Source: Fidelibacterota bacterium | GTDB taxonomy: Bacteria; Fidelibacterota; Marinisomatia; SCGC-AAA003-L08; TS1B11 | NCBI GenBank assembly: GCA_020354025.1 | Contig: CP070638.1 | Location: 719,999-783,998 of the forward strand | Direction: 5' to 3' | Length of the DNA stretch: 64,000 nucleotides | Part shown: positions 1 through 8,497 of the stretch, in pieces | Layout of the letters: the number at the start of each line of letters is the position of its first letter | Position numbering within the stretch: position 1 is the stretch's first letter | The notes under the pieces: model-generated | The model's input: the letters and a program-made list of their open reading frames with translations, nothing else | What the model was told of the DNA's origin: nothing | Databases searched by the model: none | Made by a program: the position numbers and the translations under genes

Positions 1-623
1 TCAGGATCTGCAGGCCAGACGCCTCCCTCACCCTGGATAATCTCCAATACCACCGCCGCAGTGCGCTCGGTCACCTCAGCTTCCAGTGCCTCGACGTCAT
101 TGAGTGGTACGTGGCTGACTCCCGGGAGCAGGGGTTGAAAAGCATCCCTGTATTTATGATTCCAGGTCAGACTCAAGGCACCCATAGTCCGACCGTGAAA
201 TGCCCTCTTATGTGCCACTATATCAGTGCGTCCGGTGAAGTAGCGGGCAACCTTTATGGCTCCCTCAATCGCCTCAGTGCCGGAGTTGCACAGAAACACC
301 CTGTCCAGATCACCGGGAGTACGCTGCGTCAGTTCATGTAGAAATCGCGCCCGCTGATCGCTATAGAAGGCTTCGTGGCAGATCGTGAGTCTGTCCAGCT
401 GCTCCAACACCGCTGCAGTTAATACCGGATGGTTGTGCCCGACGTTCGCCACACCGATACCTGCTACGCCATCAATGTAGCGGTTGCCGTCGGCATCCCA
501 CAATATGGCTCCCTCACCGCGCACCATAGCCACCGGACGCTTGGCATAAGCGCCCGAGGTGTGGGTATCCTCCAAGGCCAAGATCTCGGTCATCCTTGGA
601 ACAGCTGTAGTTGACCGGGTCAT
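1..623 (-). CDS. lysJ: LysW-gamma-lysine / acetylornithine aminotransferase, 3'-truncated by the window
   Basis: PLP-dependent class III aminotransferase that would move an amino group onto the LysW-bound semialdehyde in the carrier-protein lysine (or ornithine) pathway. About 207 N-terminal residues are present. The read-through shows the family motifs: a GxGxxNxGHNHP-like segment, CNSGTEA (phosphate binding), FHGRT and an EIIQGEGG segment. The PLP lysine would lie beyond position 1. The start at 623 (ATG) sits 16 bases after the lysZ stop; a second ATG ten codons in is an alternative. It is the last visible gene of the lysWXYZJ operon. ArgD is the alternative name, but the context favours LysJ. 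Confidence 0.9.
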   Translation of the reverse strand, partial: MTRSTTAVPRMTEILALEDTHTSGAYAKRPVAMVRGEGAILWDADGNRYIDGVAGIGVANVGHNHPVLTAAVLEQLDRLTICHEAFYSDQRARFLHELTQRTPGDLDRVFLCNSGTEAIEGAIKVARYFTGRTDIVAHKRAFHGRTMGALSLTWNHKYRDAFQPLLPGVSHVPLNDVEALEAEVTERTAAVVLEIIQGEGGVWPADP

Positions 624-638
624 CTGTAATACGCTTTC

Positions 639-1460
639 TTATGCAATTATAGTCCCCTTCCCTTTGAGTGCCTGCTGCACCGGTTGACGCACCCGCCCAT
701 CGGCAAAGATAATCCGCTTCACTCCTCCTGCCAGCGCTTCAGACGCCCCCATGAGTTTCTTCTTCATTCGCTCGAGCGCAACATCCATAAAGTCGTCGAG
801 GTTGGCTGCGGTTATCCGCCGGATAAGGGTAGCCTCATCCGGATATTTCTCAAGCAGACCTGGTACGTTAGACAAAATCACCAGGGTATCGACCCCCAGA
901 GCCACAGCAGTAGCCGCCGCAGCCCTGTCGCCATCAACATTGATACCCTCGCCGTCATAGGAGATAGCGGGTGGAGTCAGCACAGGCAGGTAGCCTGTGT
1001 CTAGTAGTGAATTTAGCAGGGGTGTGTTCACCTGCTCAACCCGCCCGGTGTAATCATCACGCAGAACCCGCCGGCGGCCATCCGGGTCAACGATCCTGAT
1101 GGTCTGCTTCCGCCGGCCTTCCCACAGCCGCCCATCCATGCCACTGAGTCCCACAGCATTTACTCCACGAGCCTGGAGCCGTTCTACTATTCCCTTATTC
1201 ATCTGCCCGCAATAAACCATCTCGAAGATTTCCAAGGTACGGCGGTCGGTGCGGCGACTGATATAGCCACTGGTTGAAGTCACGAACTCCGGGGGATGGC
1301 CCAGAGCGTTGGCGACCTCATTTGTCAGGGCTGAGCCCCCATGCACCAAGACTAGCCGCTGACCCTGCGCCACCAAGTCCGCGACATCATCGGTGATCGC
1401 GTCGTAGTCCATATCTATCGCGCCGCCAACCTTTAGTACCAGCACAGGTTTTCCCTTCAT
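639..1460 (-). CDS. lysZ: [LysW]-aminoadipate/glutamate kinase
   Basis: Amino-acid kinase family protein of 273 residues that phosphorylates the side-chain carboxylate of LysW-bound alpha-aminoadipate (or glutamate), step 2 of the LysW pathway. KVGG near residue 10 and VHGGS near residue 39 are the ATP and substrate loops of the ArgB/LysZ fold, and a late DGRV segment follows a conserved GGVKRI. The frame stays open 15 codons further upstream, but the ATG at 1460 matches the family N-terminus (MKGKPVLVLKVGG) and lies one base after the lysY stop codon, so it is the chosen start. It is translationally linked to lysY and followed by lysJ. Confidence 0.92.
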   Translation of the reverse strand: MKGKPVLVLKVGGAIDMDYDAITDDVADLVAQGQRLVLVHGGSALTNEVANALGHPPEFVTSTSGYISRRTDRRTLEIFEMVYCGQMNKGIVERLQARGVNAVGLSGMDGRLWEGRRKQTIRIVDPDGRRRVLRDDYTGRVEQVNTPLLNSLLDTGYLPVLTPPAISYDGEGINVDGDRAAAATAVALGVDTLVILSNVPGLLEKYPDEATLIRRITAANLDDFMDVALERMKKKLMGASEALAGGVKRIIFADGRVRQPVQQALKGKGTIIA

Positions 1461-1461
1461 G

Positions 1462-2511
1462 TTAAATGGGATGCAGGCCGGGGAAAAGCAGCCCCGTGGT
1501 CTCATCCCAGCCCATCATGACATTCAGTGACTGGATCGCGCTCCCCGCCGCGCCTTTCATCAAGTTGTCAAGGGCTGCGATTACCACCACATGACGCGGG
1601 GAGCCCTCGACATCCACCTCAAATCCCACGTCACAGAAGTTGCTGCCAGCCAGGACCTTGGGCTCGGGATAGCGATGGATACCGGTCCTCTGCTTCACCA
1701 GCCTGATGAAGGCCTCTTCACTATAAGCGTTGCGATACAGCTGCCATATCGACTTTTCATCGACGGATTCATTTAAAAAACAGTGGGCCGTAGCCAGCGC
1801 ACCCCGGACCAGTTCCACAGACGTAACGGAGAAGTGGAGCTCGAAGTAATCCCCCAGGGCTTGCATGACCTCGGCCTGATGTCGGTGCCCGGTGGGTTTG
1901 AAAGACCGCACGGCTCCGCTGCGCTCAGGATGGTGAGAACCGACGTTGGGCTTCGCACCCCCTTCCGAGGAACCGACTTTGATATCAGCCACTACCCGCT
2001 CCAGCATCCCGGAACGCGCCAGGGGTGCCAGAGCAAGATTAGCTACAGTAGCGTTGCAGCCTACGCCTGACACATAGCGAGCCCGGGCAAGTTTCTCCCG
2101 GTACAGCTCGGGCAGCCCGTACATAAATTTCCCCAGCCATTCCGGAGCCGGGTGCTCCTCATGGTACCATTTCCGATAGTCAGCAGGATTATCCAGGCGA
2201 AAGTCGCTGGAGCAGTCGATGATTTTGGGAGCAATTGCCTTGTAGCGGTCGATATCACGAGCCGCCTCGCCGTGCGACAGGCACAGGAACAGAATATCGC
2301 AGGGAGCCAGGTCGTCGGGGTGGGAAAACTTCAGCTCTGTCACTCCGCGGAGATTGGGATGGGGTGTGTAGACGTATTTCCCGGGCAGGCGTCTTGAAAT
2401 CACCTGGGCCAGGCGCAGCCGCGGGTGGGAAAGTGCCAACCGGAGCAGCTCCCCCCCCGTATAGCCACTACCCCCTACGATGGAAATTTGAACCAACTCA
2501 GACATGCTCAT
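1462..2511 (-). CDS. lysY: [LysW]-aminoadipyl/glutamyl phosphate reductase
   Basis: NADPH-dependent semialdehyde dehydrogenase of 349 residues, ArgC/LysY family, which reduces the LysW-bound acyl phosphate to the semialdehyde. The N-terminal Rossmann motif [13 protein letters not shown] is at about residues 13-25, and the catalytic cysteine is in VSGVGCNAT (Cys152). Later conserved stretches include [17 protein letters not shown] and [14 protein letters not shown]. It overlaps the end of lysX by 14 bases and abuts lysZ. The start is ambiguous between two ATGs two codons apart (2511 or 2505). ArgC proper is the alternative; its place behind lysX argues for LysY. Confidence 0.92.
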   Translation of the reverse strand: MSMSELVQISIVGGSGYTGGELLRLALSHPRLRLAQVISRRLPGKYVYTPHPNLRGVTELKFSHPDDLAPCDILFLCLSHGEAARDIDRYKAIAPKIIDCSSDFRLDNPADYRKWYHEEHPAPEWLGKFMYGLPELYREKLARARYVSGVGCNATVANLALAPLARSGMLERVVADIKVGSSEGGAKPNVGSHHPERSGAVRSFKPTGHRHQAEVMQALGDYFELHFSVTSVELVRGALATAHCFLNESVDEKSIWQLYRNAYSEEAFIRLVKQRTGIHRYPEPKVLAGSNFCDVGFEVDVEGSPRHVVVIAALDNLMKGAAGSAIQSLNVMMGWDETTGLLFPGLHPI

Positions 2512-3358
2512 CCCGCTTCCCGGCAGTCACCCGTATAAAATAGTCAACAATAGCACCCGGGATATCCACGCCGGTGATGTCGATGCTATTGCGGAACTCC
2601 ATGGTGTAATTCACCTCGTTTGCCAGCAGCTGACCATCCCGAGTTTCCAACAGGTCCACGGCCACAATCCCACCACCTACGGCCTCAGCTGCTGCCAGTG
2701 ATAAAGCATTGATCTCGGATGTTACCGGGCAGTTTTCCACCCGTCCTCCCCGGGCGGTGTTGGTAATCCAGTGGTCCGAGTGGCGGTAAATGGCAGCCAC
2801 GGTTTCATCCCCTACGACGAAGGACCGAATGTCACGGGCCGGTTTATCAATATATTCCTGGATATAGAAAATGGAGTGATGATAACTCCCCAGGACCTCC
2901 TTGTGTTCAAGGATTGTTTCAGCTGCATCTCGATCATTCACTTTCGAAAGCAGCCGACCCCAGGAACCCACCGCCGGCTTAAGAACCACTGGATAGCCAA
3001 GCTCTTCAATTGCCTCTAAGGCCGATTCCGGTGTGAAGGCCACCCTACATCGGGGAACCGGCACACCATTCCGAACAAGAGCCGACGTTGTTTCCAGTTT
3101 GTTTCCACAAACCAGTGCCACTTCGTAGCAGTTGACAGTGGGTATGCCCCAGTCACTGAAAATGCGGAGGGCATATAGAGCCCTAGAGTGGTTGATGCAG
3201 CGTTCGAGGATGCCGTGAAATCCCTGCCAGTTCCGCTCCTGCAGATTGAACACGATCTGGCGGTCATCGATTATTTCCACTGGGGTTCGGCGGGACTTGA
3301 ATGCCGCCAGCAACAGCTTCTCTTCCACTCGAACCCTTGATAAAAGTATGCCAAGCAT
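2498..3358 (-). CDS. lysX: LysW-aminoadipate (or glutamate) ligase, ATP-grasp
   Basis: ATP-grasp ligase of 286 residues, RimK/LysX type, which joins the amino group of alpha-aminoadipate (LysX) or glutamate (ArgX) to the C-terminal glutamate of LysW. Visible family elements are the N-terminal [29 protein letters not shown] (ATP loop), [20 protein letters not shown], and [15 protein letters not shown] with the metal-binding Glu and Asn. It starts 32 bases after lysW and overlaps lysY. Whether the substrate is aminoadipate or glutamate cannot be settled by eye. Confidence 0.93.
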   Translation of the reverse strand: MLGILLSRVRVEEKLLLAAFKSRRTPVEIIDDRQIVFNLQERNWQGFHGILERCINHSRALYALRIFSDWGIPTVNCYEVALVCGNKLETTSALVRNGVPVPRCRVAFTPESALEAIEELGYPVVLKPAVGSWGRLLSKVNDRDAAETILEHKEVLGSYHHSIFYIQEYIDKPARDIRSFVVGDETVAAIYRHSDHWITNTARGGRVENCPVTSEINALSLAAAEAVGGGIVAVDLLETRDGQLLANEVNYTMEFRNSIDITGVDIPGAIVDYFIRVTAGKRDEHV

Positions 3359-3390
3359 AATAACACCTTTGGCAGTTATGAGGACCTTTA

Positions 3391-3570
3391 CTACTCCCCC
3401 CAGTCTTCTTCTTCTTCCGGAGCCGGGGCAACCTCTAAAGGTTCAATGTTGATCACTTCAAGTTCCATGCCACAATCGCCGCACTGAAGGATCTCTCCCT
3501 TTACAGTATCAGCGGCTACGGCAATCTCATATCCGCATTCCGGGCATGGACTTTGTTGACTTTTGCTCAT
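3391..3570 (-). CDS. lysW: LysW amino-group carrier protein
   Basis: Small acidic carrier of 59 residues. Its C-terminal glutamate side chain carries the pathway intermediates and protects their amino group. It has two CxxC pairs for zinc (CPEC at residues 9-12 and CGDC at 30-33) and ends in EDWGE, the signature tail of the family. The start ATG at 3570 has a purine-rich Shine-Dalgarno (AAGGAGAATGGAAG) just upstream. It is the first structural gene of the operon, preceded by the attenuator described separately, and is followed by lysX after 32 bases. Confidence 0.96.
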   Translation of the reverse strand: MSKSQQSPCPECGYEIAVAADTVKGEILQCGDCGMELEVINIEPLEVAPAPEEEEDWGE

Positions 3571-3666
3571 CTTCCATTCTCCTTCAGGTCAGTGTTTCAG
3601 CGTATCTCAGCTGCCTACAACCAAGACAGACTTCCAGGCATGAGACAGCCAATCTGTTTCAGACAG

Positions 3667-3700
3667 AAAAGCAAAAGGCCCTCGAGAAATTCGGGGGCCT
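3667..3700 (-). terminator. Intrinsic terminator inside the lysW leader (attenuator, arms 3:4)
   Basis: On the minus strand the transcript reads AGGCCCCCGA, loop AUUUC, UCGAGGGCCU: nine base pairs with one internal C-A mismatch. UUUUGCUUUU follows directly, as in a Rho-independent terminator. It lies about 100 bases upstream of the lysW start and 30 bases downstream of a short Lys-containing leader ORF. It would therefore stop transcription before the operon unless arm 3 is captured by arm 2. Confidence 0.75.
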
Positions 3701-3761
3701 GGTGCAATTCTTCTGGATTTTGAGACGGACTACACGACAATGACCCCCGGACAACTCCGGG
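3691..3761 (-). promoter_or_regulatory. Pause hairpin (1:2) and antiterminator pairing (2:3) of the lys attenuator
   Basis: Arm 1 (CCCGGA, 3756-3761) and arm 2 (UCCGGG, 3746-3751) form a 6 bp hairpin with a GUUG loop inside the leader-peptide coding sequence. Arm 2 extended (CGGGGGUC, 3742-3749) can instead pair over 8 bp with GGCCCCCG of arm 3 (3692-3699), which destroys the terminator. Arm 1 plus two bases (AAGGCCC) could also pair with GGGCCUU of arm 4. The pairings are read directly from the sequence; the switching mechanism is inferred by analogy with trp/his-type attenuators. Confidence 0.7.
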
Positions 3762-3801
3762 CCTTAGCCTTCATGTCAGCCTTGTTAACCATTATGAACA
3801 T
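3730..3801 (-). CDS. Lys-containing leader peptide of the lysWXYZJ attenuator
   Basis: ORF of 23 codons reading MFIMVNKADMKAKARSCPGV then IVV and stop. Lys codons are at positions 7, 11 and 13, with an Arg codon at 15. Lys13 sits two bases before arm 1 of the hairpin, so a ribosome stalled there would mask arm 1. The stop codon lies about ten bases past arm 2, so a ribosome finishing the peptide would mask arm 2 and favour the terminator. The ATG is only about three bases after the predicted transcription start, so it would be translated leaderless or nearly so. An internal ATG at codon 4 is the alternative start. No database family is expected for such a peptide. Confidence 0.65.
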   Translation of the reverse strand: MFIMVNKADMKAKARSCPGVIVV

Positions 3802-3811
3802 GGTAAGACAA

Positions 3812-3839
3812 ATTATACCAGGTATCATCTTAAATGCAA
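3812..3839 (-). promoter_or_regulatory. Sigma-70-type promoter of the lys operon
   Basis: On the minus strand a TTGCAT -35 box (3834-3839) and a perfect TATAAT -10 box (3812-3817) are separated by 16 bases. The expected start is the A at about 3804, which places the leader-peptide ATG (3801) almost at the 5' end and gives a leader of about 235 bases before lysW. It faces away from the minus-strand DUF1080 gene's end at 3908. Confidence 0.75.
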
Positions 3840-3907
3840 ATGTATTTTATATGTGCAGGATATTTACCTCTCAATAAAGGGAGTACCATCCCGCTCGTAA
3901 ATCATGC

Positions 3908-4762
3908 TTACCGCGATTGCAGCACACGGATTTTTATATTGCGATACCAGACCGCATCGCCATGATCCTGCAGGATAATGTGTCCCTTCCTTTTATCGGC
4001 AAAACCGGGAATGTTGCGATACTTGCTGGCGGCAAGCAACGAATCCATGAGGGGTGTGCCTAGATCAAAGTCTACGACTTTAGTGCCATTGAGCCAATGC
4101 TCACCGTGGTTGCCCTGAAAAACTATGCGTGCCTGGTTAAACTCCCCGACAGGCTGCAGCTGCTTGTTCTGCGGGGCGATCAGATCATACAAACCACCTG
4201 ATTCGTGGTCCTTGTCCATGGCATCTGGATGCTGGCTGTCATCAAGAACCTGGTACTCGAAACCAAGGGCCGAATGAGATGAGCCCTCTGATATCGACAG
4301 CTCCTCGGACACGTTATACTTAACGCCGCTATTCCCGCCCGGACTGATCCGCCACTCGAATGACAGCTCGAAGTTCTCAAAGGAGTCGATGGTCATGAGG
4401 TCGCCGCCGTTGAGCGGCTGCCCATCGGCCTGCTTTGGCACTTCCTCGCTGGCTACCTTCATGATGCAGCCGTCTTCGATGAGCCAGTGCCCCGGCGGTA
4501 CCACATCCCTGCCCAGACCCCGCCACCCGGTGAAGGTCTTGCCATCAAAGAGCAGTTGAAGGCCTGCCACCCTTTCCGCTTCGGTGAGCGTATTGGCCGG
4601 CGCGACGGCCGGTGCCGGCGGCTGGGTAGTCTCCTCAAACGCCCCGGCCTTCTCAGTTGAGGCACAGGATAGAACAGTCAGCATCAGCAGAAATGTGACT
4701 GAGACCGAGATGAGTCTGCGTCTTGCAGCTATGGCAAGCTTGACAAGTATGCTATTCGGCAT
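3908..4762 (-). CDS. DUF1080 (3-keto-disaccharide hydrolase domain) lipoprotein
   Basis: Exported lipoprotein of 284 residues. The N-terminus is basic and hydrophobic and ends in a lipobox, VLSC, followed by a Pro/Ala-rich linker. The rest (about residues 60-280) is one DUF1080 jelly-roll domain: LLFDGKTFTGWRG near its start, FENFELSFEWRISPGGNSGVK in the middle, and a HIILQDHGDAVWYRNIKIR tail. Family members act on glycosides and 3-keto-sugars. The frame is open from a TTG at 4777, but the ATG at 4762 has GGAGG eight bases upstream and is the better start. It stands alone upstream of the sugar cluster on the opposite strand. Confidence 0.82.
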   Translation of the reverse strand: MPNSILVKLAIAARRRLISVSVTFLLMLTVLSCASTEKAGAFEETTQPPAPAVAPANTLTEAERVAGLQLLFDGKTFTGWRGLGRDVVPPGHWLIEDGCIMKVASEEVPKQADGQPLNGGDLMTIDSFENFELSFEWRISPGGNSGVKYNVSEELSISEGSSHSALGFEYQVLDDSQHPDAMDKDHESGGLYDLIAPQNKQLQPVGEFNQARIVFQGNHGEHWLNGTKVVDFDLGTPLMDSLLAASKYRNIPGFADKRKGHIILQDHGDAVWYRNIKIRVLQSR

Positions 4763-5395
4763 ATTCATACCCTCCAACTGAATGTTGAAACATCATCGAG
4801 TACTTAAATAAGATCTTCAATAGAAAATACCGCCGAAGCCCTAGGTCCTGCATCAGCGATAGTAACCATTAATAAGATGGAACGGAAGTGATTCGTTATT
4901 AAAAGCTGATGCTCCAAACAGTGATTAGGGACTCTCGAGAGCTAATGAAGGATAAGATGTTTTCCTTAATTAGCACAACATCCGCCATTCCTACAAAGCG
5001 ATAATTGAGACTTAGGCAATTATATTGCGCTCCCACCGGAGACTAAACCAGTGAAGCCCATACCCAAAAATGTACGAGGCAGTGGAAAGGATCCGGCAAT
5101 ATATAACTGATACCCAAGCCCGGAAACAGCCGTGATCATTGAGCAGCGACGTCTTCTTGGGAAATGGAAAAGTTACTCGTAGATTATATAGGTGTCTGGC
5201 GGCTGCTGAAATAATGCTGGGTGAGGCAATTGCCTAAATCTGAAGCGAAAAGTCAGGGCTGCTGCCGGAGTAAACCTTGAAGTGATATTGTGGCGCAGAC
5301 GGATTTAACGCCGGAAATCAACGAGTCTCACAAGATAGAGGATTTTTAAACATCTCGACCGGAAAAAATGAATCGGATAGACGAGGGGGACTGGT
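4763..5395. other. Intergenic region between divergent genes
   Basis: About 630 bases between the minus-strand DUF1080 lipoprotein and the plus-strand crotonase. It should hold both promoters. I see no ORF with a convincing start and ribosome site, no tRNA and no strong hairpin. The part before 5396 ends in a good Shine-Dalgarno (GAGGGGGACTGGT) for the crotonase. Several short open stretches look like noise. Confidence 0.5.
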
Positions 5396-6172
5396 ATGGT
5401 GAATAATATCATCAGCGAAAAATGGCCTGCCGAGCATACAGTTATATTAGAGCTAAACCGCCCTGAGCATTATAATGCACTTAATATGGACTTATTACTT
5501 GAAATGGAAAAATGCCTGGAGAAACAAAAGGGAGATGATGCCAGAGTGCTAATAATTACAGGTGCTGATAAATCATTTTCTTCAGGAGCAGACCTCAAAG
5601 AAATTAGAGCATACAGCTCACAAGAAATGCGCGAATTTTCCCTTACCGGTCATAGAGTATTGAAGAAGATCGAAGATTTTCCGTGCCCGGTTATCGCCGC
5701 CGTCAATGGATATGCCTTAGGAGGCGGCTGCGAACTAGCGTGCTCCTGCGACCTGATATACGCAGCCGAATCGGCTAAATTTGGCCAGCCAGAATCAAAG
5801 GTTGGACTGATACCAGGTTGGGGTGGTACTTTTCGATTACCCCGGCATATCGGAGTAGTGAAAGCCAAAGAACTGGTCTTCACCGGCAGTATTATCGCAG
5901 CCGGGGAAGCTGCAGATACTGGACTGGTGAATGCGGTATTTCCTGACGATCAGTTTATGGACAAGGTCCTGGAAATCGCCGAACAGATAGTGAAGAACGC
6001 CCCGATTGCCAACCGGCTATCTAAAAAGATGTTGAACCGTTATCAAGATGATATAGAATCACTGATAGATGAAGAGAGCCTAGCTCTGGCTTTCTGCGCT
6101 TCATGTGAAGATGGGAAGGAAGGGATCGAGGCCTTTCTGGCAAAGCGGGAACCCGTCTTCCAAAATAGATAA
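5396..6172 (+). CDS. Enoyl-CoA hydratase/isomerase (crotonase) family protein
   Basis: 258 residues, full length for a crotonase. The oxyanion-hole segments SSGADLKEI and AAVNGYALGGGCELA are present. The two glutamates that act as acid/base in true hydratases are in GGGCELACSCD and FGQPESKVGL, so an active hydratase is plausible. The ending with a FLAKREPVF-type tail is typical. A strong Shine-Dalgarno precedes the ATG. It is the first gene of the plus-strand cluster, 47 bases before the GH88 gene. Its role with sugar genes is unclear; it may act on an acyl-CoA made from their products or simply be a neighbour. Confidence 0.88.
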   Translation: MVNNIISEKWPAEHTVILELNRPEHYNALNMDLLLEMEKCLEKQKGDDARVLIITGADKSFSSGADLKEIRAYSSQEMREFSLTGHRVLKKIEDFPCPVIAAVNGYALGGGCELACSCDLIYAAESAKFGQPESKVGLIPGWGGTFRLPRHIGVVKAKELVFTGSIIAAGEAADTGLVNAVFPDDQFMDKVLEIAEQIVKNAPIANRLSKKMLNRYQDDIESLIDEESLALAFCASCEDGKEGIEAFLAKREPVFQNR

Positions 6173-6219
6173 AAGCGAGCATTTTTCCACAACATACGAA
6201 AAAAGGTAAAGCAGACCAC

Positions 6220-7596
6220 ATGATTAAAATAAATCACAAAATCAAACCATCGGATCTCAGCTCGAAAATTCAATTACTGTGGGAATTATCCGGCAAGAAG
6301 ATAAAATCCATCGAGGAAGGCTTTGATCCCTCCCAAGGATCACCGGTCTTTACCGTTGAGGGCAAATACAGCACTCGAGGCTGGACCGAGTGGACCCAGG
6401 GCTTCCAGTATGGATCCCAGATACTACAGTTCGATGCGACCGGTGAAGAAACATTCCTGGAGGCGGGCAGAAGAAATATTGTCACTTCCATGGCGACCCA
6501 CGTCTCAGATTTCGGAGTACATGATCACGGTTTCAACAACGTCAGCACCTATGGCAATTCACTTCGATTAATGAATGAAGGTAGAATTGCTCCGAATCAG
6601 TGGGAAAAGGACTTCTACGAACTAGCGCTGAAAATTTCGGGTGCCGTTCAGGCCAGACGCTGGACAAGGATAGGAAGCGGCGAGGGGTACATTTATTCCT
6701 TCAATGGTCCGCATTCACTGTTTGTTGATACCATTCGCTCATGCAGAAGCCTGGCATACAGTCATAGACTGGGACACCGGCTGGACGATGAGGATGGTCA
6801 CCCTGTCAGTCTACTTGAGCGCCTGGTACAGCACGCCCAGGCAACTGCCAGATATTCTGTCTATTACGGCGAGGATAGGGACATCCATGATATAAAGGGC
6901 CGCACCGCACACGAGAGTATTTTCAATGTCAGTGACGGTTCGTATCGCTGCCCGAGTACGCAGCAGGGCTATTCTCCATTCTCTACCTGGACCCGTGGGC
7001 TTGCCTGGGCAATGTGTGGATTCGCCGAACACCTAGAATTCATTGATACCCTTGAGGATGGAGAATTGGAGTCGCTGGGGGGCAGAGCCGAAATAGAAGG
7101 CTTTATGCTGAAGGCGGCTAGCGCGACCAGTGACTTTTACATTGACAATACGCCGGAAGATGGCATTCCCTACTGGGATACCGGCGCTCCAAATCTTCAT
7201 AAACTGGGAGATTATTTACAGCAGCCAGCGGATCCGTACAACGATCATGAACCGGTTGACAGCTCGGCAGCGGCTATAGGAGCTCAAGGTCTTTTACGGC
7301 TAGGCAGATATATAAGTTCAAAAGGTGGTTCTGAGGCCGCCGACCGCTATAACCAGGCAGGACTGACTATTCTGGACACTCTTTTCGACACTCCCTATCT
7401 AAGCACGGACCAAGAGCACCAGGGACTGATACTACACTCAGTATATCACCGCCCCAACGGCTGGGACCATATCCCTGAGGGTCACAAAATCCCGTGTGGA
7501 GAATCGAGCATGTGGGGAGATTATCATGCCCGGGAAGCCGCACTGTATGTACAGCGGCTTATCACAGGTGAACCATATCTCACATTCTTCGGTTGA
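6220..7596 (+). CDS. GH88/GH105-type unsaturated glucuronyl hydrolase
   Basis: 458-residue (alpha/alpha)6-barrel glycoside hydrolase. Family 88 enzymes hydrate the 4,5-unsaturated uronic acid left at the non-reducing end by polysaccharide lyases and release a keto-uronate. HDHGFNN (near residue 107) and LFVDTIRSCRSL (near residue 170) fit the two catalytic-Asp regions. STWTRGLAWAMCGF and DSSAAAIGAQGLLRL are the family's most recognisable segments. No signal peptide is visible, so it is probably cytoplasmic and acts on imported oligosaccharides. It sits between the crotonase and a sugar isomerase, 21 bases from the latter. Confidence 0.82.
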   Translation: MIKINHKIKPSDLSSKIQLLWELSGKKIKSIEEGFDPSQGSPVFTVEGKYSTRGWTEWTQGFQYGSQILQFDATGEETFLEAGRRNIVTSMATHVSDFGVHDHGFNNVSTYGNSLRLMNEGRIAPNQWEKDFYELALKISGAVQARRWTRIGSGEGYIYSFNGPHSLFVDTIRSCRSLAYSHRLGHRLDDEDGHPVSLLERLVQHAQATARYSVYYGEDRDIHDIKGRTAHESIFNVSDGSYRCPSTQQGYSPFSTWTRGLAWAMCGFAEHLEFIDTLEDGELESLGGRAEIEGFMLKAASATSDFYIDNTPEDGIPYWDTGAPNLHKLGDYLQQPADPYNDHEPVDSSAAAIGAQGLLRLGRYISSKGGSEAADRYNQAGLTILDTLFDTPYLSTDQEHQGLILHSVYHRPNGWDHIPEGHKIPCGESSMWGDYHAREAALYVQRLITGEPYLTFFG

Positions 7597-7617
7597 TCGG
7601 AAAGATGCCTGATTAAC

Positions 7618-8451
7618 ATGAGCGTCGAGCCGTTGACCAATTTATCCAAACTCTGCCTTCATACAATAACTACCAGGCCATGGTCGATCGAAGAAGCAGC
7701 TGCCAAATATTCAAAGGCCGGGATCGGAGGAATAACGGTGTGGCGGGAGGCCCTTGAAAAACGCGATCCCGCTACCATCGGCCAAATGCTCAGTGATCAG
7801 GGACTAACCATTGTTTCATTATGTCGCGGTGGATTCTTTTCCCACAGGGAACCAGAGAAAAGGCAGTCGGCCATTGATGAAAACCGAAAGATAATCGACG
7901 AGGCCGCCGCCCTAGGAGCACCCCTGATCGTACTGGTCTGCGGTGCCGATCCGAATCAAATGCTGGAAGAGTCCCGCCGACAGATAGTAGACGGCATCGG
8001 TTCCATTCTGCCTCACGCCGAGGCCTGTGGTATCAGACTGGCCATAGAGCCCCTGCATCCTATGTATGCCGACGATAGATCGGCCATTAATACCCTTAAG
8101 CAGGCAAACGATGCCTGCGAGCAGCTACAGTCGGAATGGATCGGCGTTGTCGTGGATGTGTACCATGTCTGGTGGGATCCGGACCTTAGAAGGGAAATTA
8201 AACGAAGTGGACATAACAACAGGCTTTTCGCATTTCACGTATGTGATTGGAAAACGCCGACAACCGACCTGTTGCTCGATCGTGGATTAATGGGCGAAGG
8301 CTGTATCCCTATCAGGACTATCAGAGGGTGGATGGAAGAAAGCGGATTCACCGGGTATAACGAGGTTGAAATATTCTCCACCATCTACTGGGAGCAAAAT
8401 CAGGACCGGTTCCTGGAAAAGATTAAGAAAGCCTATCTTGAAAATACCTAG
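7618..8451 (+). CDS. Sugar phosphate isomerase/epimerase (AP-endonuclease-2 TIM barrel)
   Basis: 277-residue TIM-barrel protein of the xylose-isomerase-like superfamily (IolE/IolI, tagatose epimerase relatives). Expected metal ligands are seen as Glu in LAIEPLHP, Asp/His in VVVDVYHVWWDP, His in FAFHVCDW, and Glu in YNEVEIFS near the end. LCRGGFF near residue 60 is typical of the N-terminal half. The exact sugar cannot be read from the sequence. It follows the GH88 hydrolase closely and precedes a Gfo/Idh oxidoreductase, a pairing common in sugar-acid and inositol catabolic clusters. Confidence 0.8.
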   Translation: MSVEPLTNLSKLCLHTITTRPWSIEEAAAKYSKAGIGGITVWREALEKRDPATIGQMLSDQGLTIVSLCRGGFFSHREPEKRQSAIDENRKIIDEAAALGAPLIVLVCGADPNQMLEESRRQIVDGIGSILPHAEACGIRLAIEPLHPMYADDRSAINTLKQANDACEQLQSEWIGVVVDVYHVWWDPDLRREIKRSGHNNRLFAFHVCDWKTPTTDLLLDRGLMGEGCIPIRTIRGWMEESGFTGYNEVEIFSTIYWEQNQDRFLEKIKKAYLENT

Positions 8452-8497
8452 GCAACACTCAACCTGCCTATTTAATCGTCAATATGGGTGAGAATGA

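Noticed and set aside
3571-3805. Lysine riboswitch or T-box upstream of lysW
   Set aside because: The leader lacks the T-box AAGGGTGGNACCGCG element and is too short and differently structured for a lysine riboswitch; the leader-peptide attenuator explains it better.
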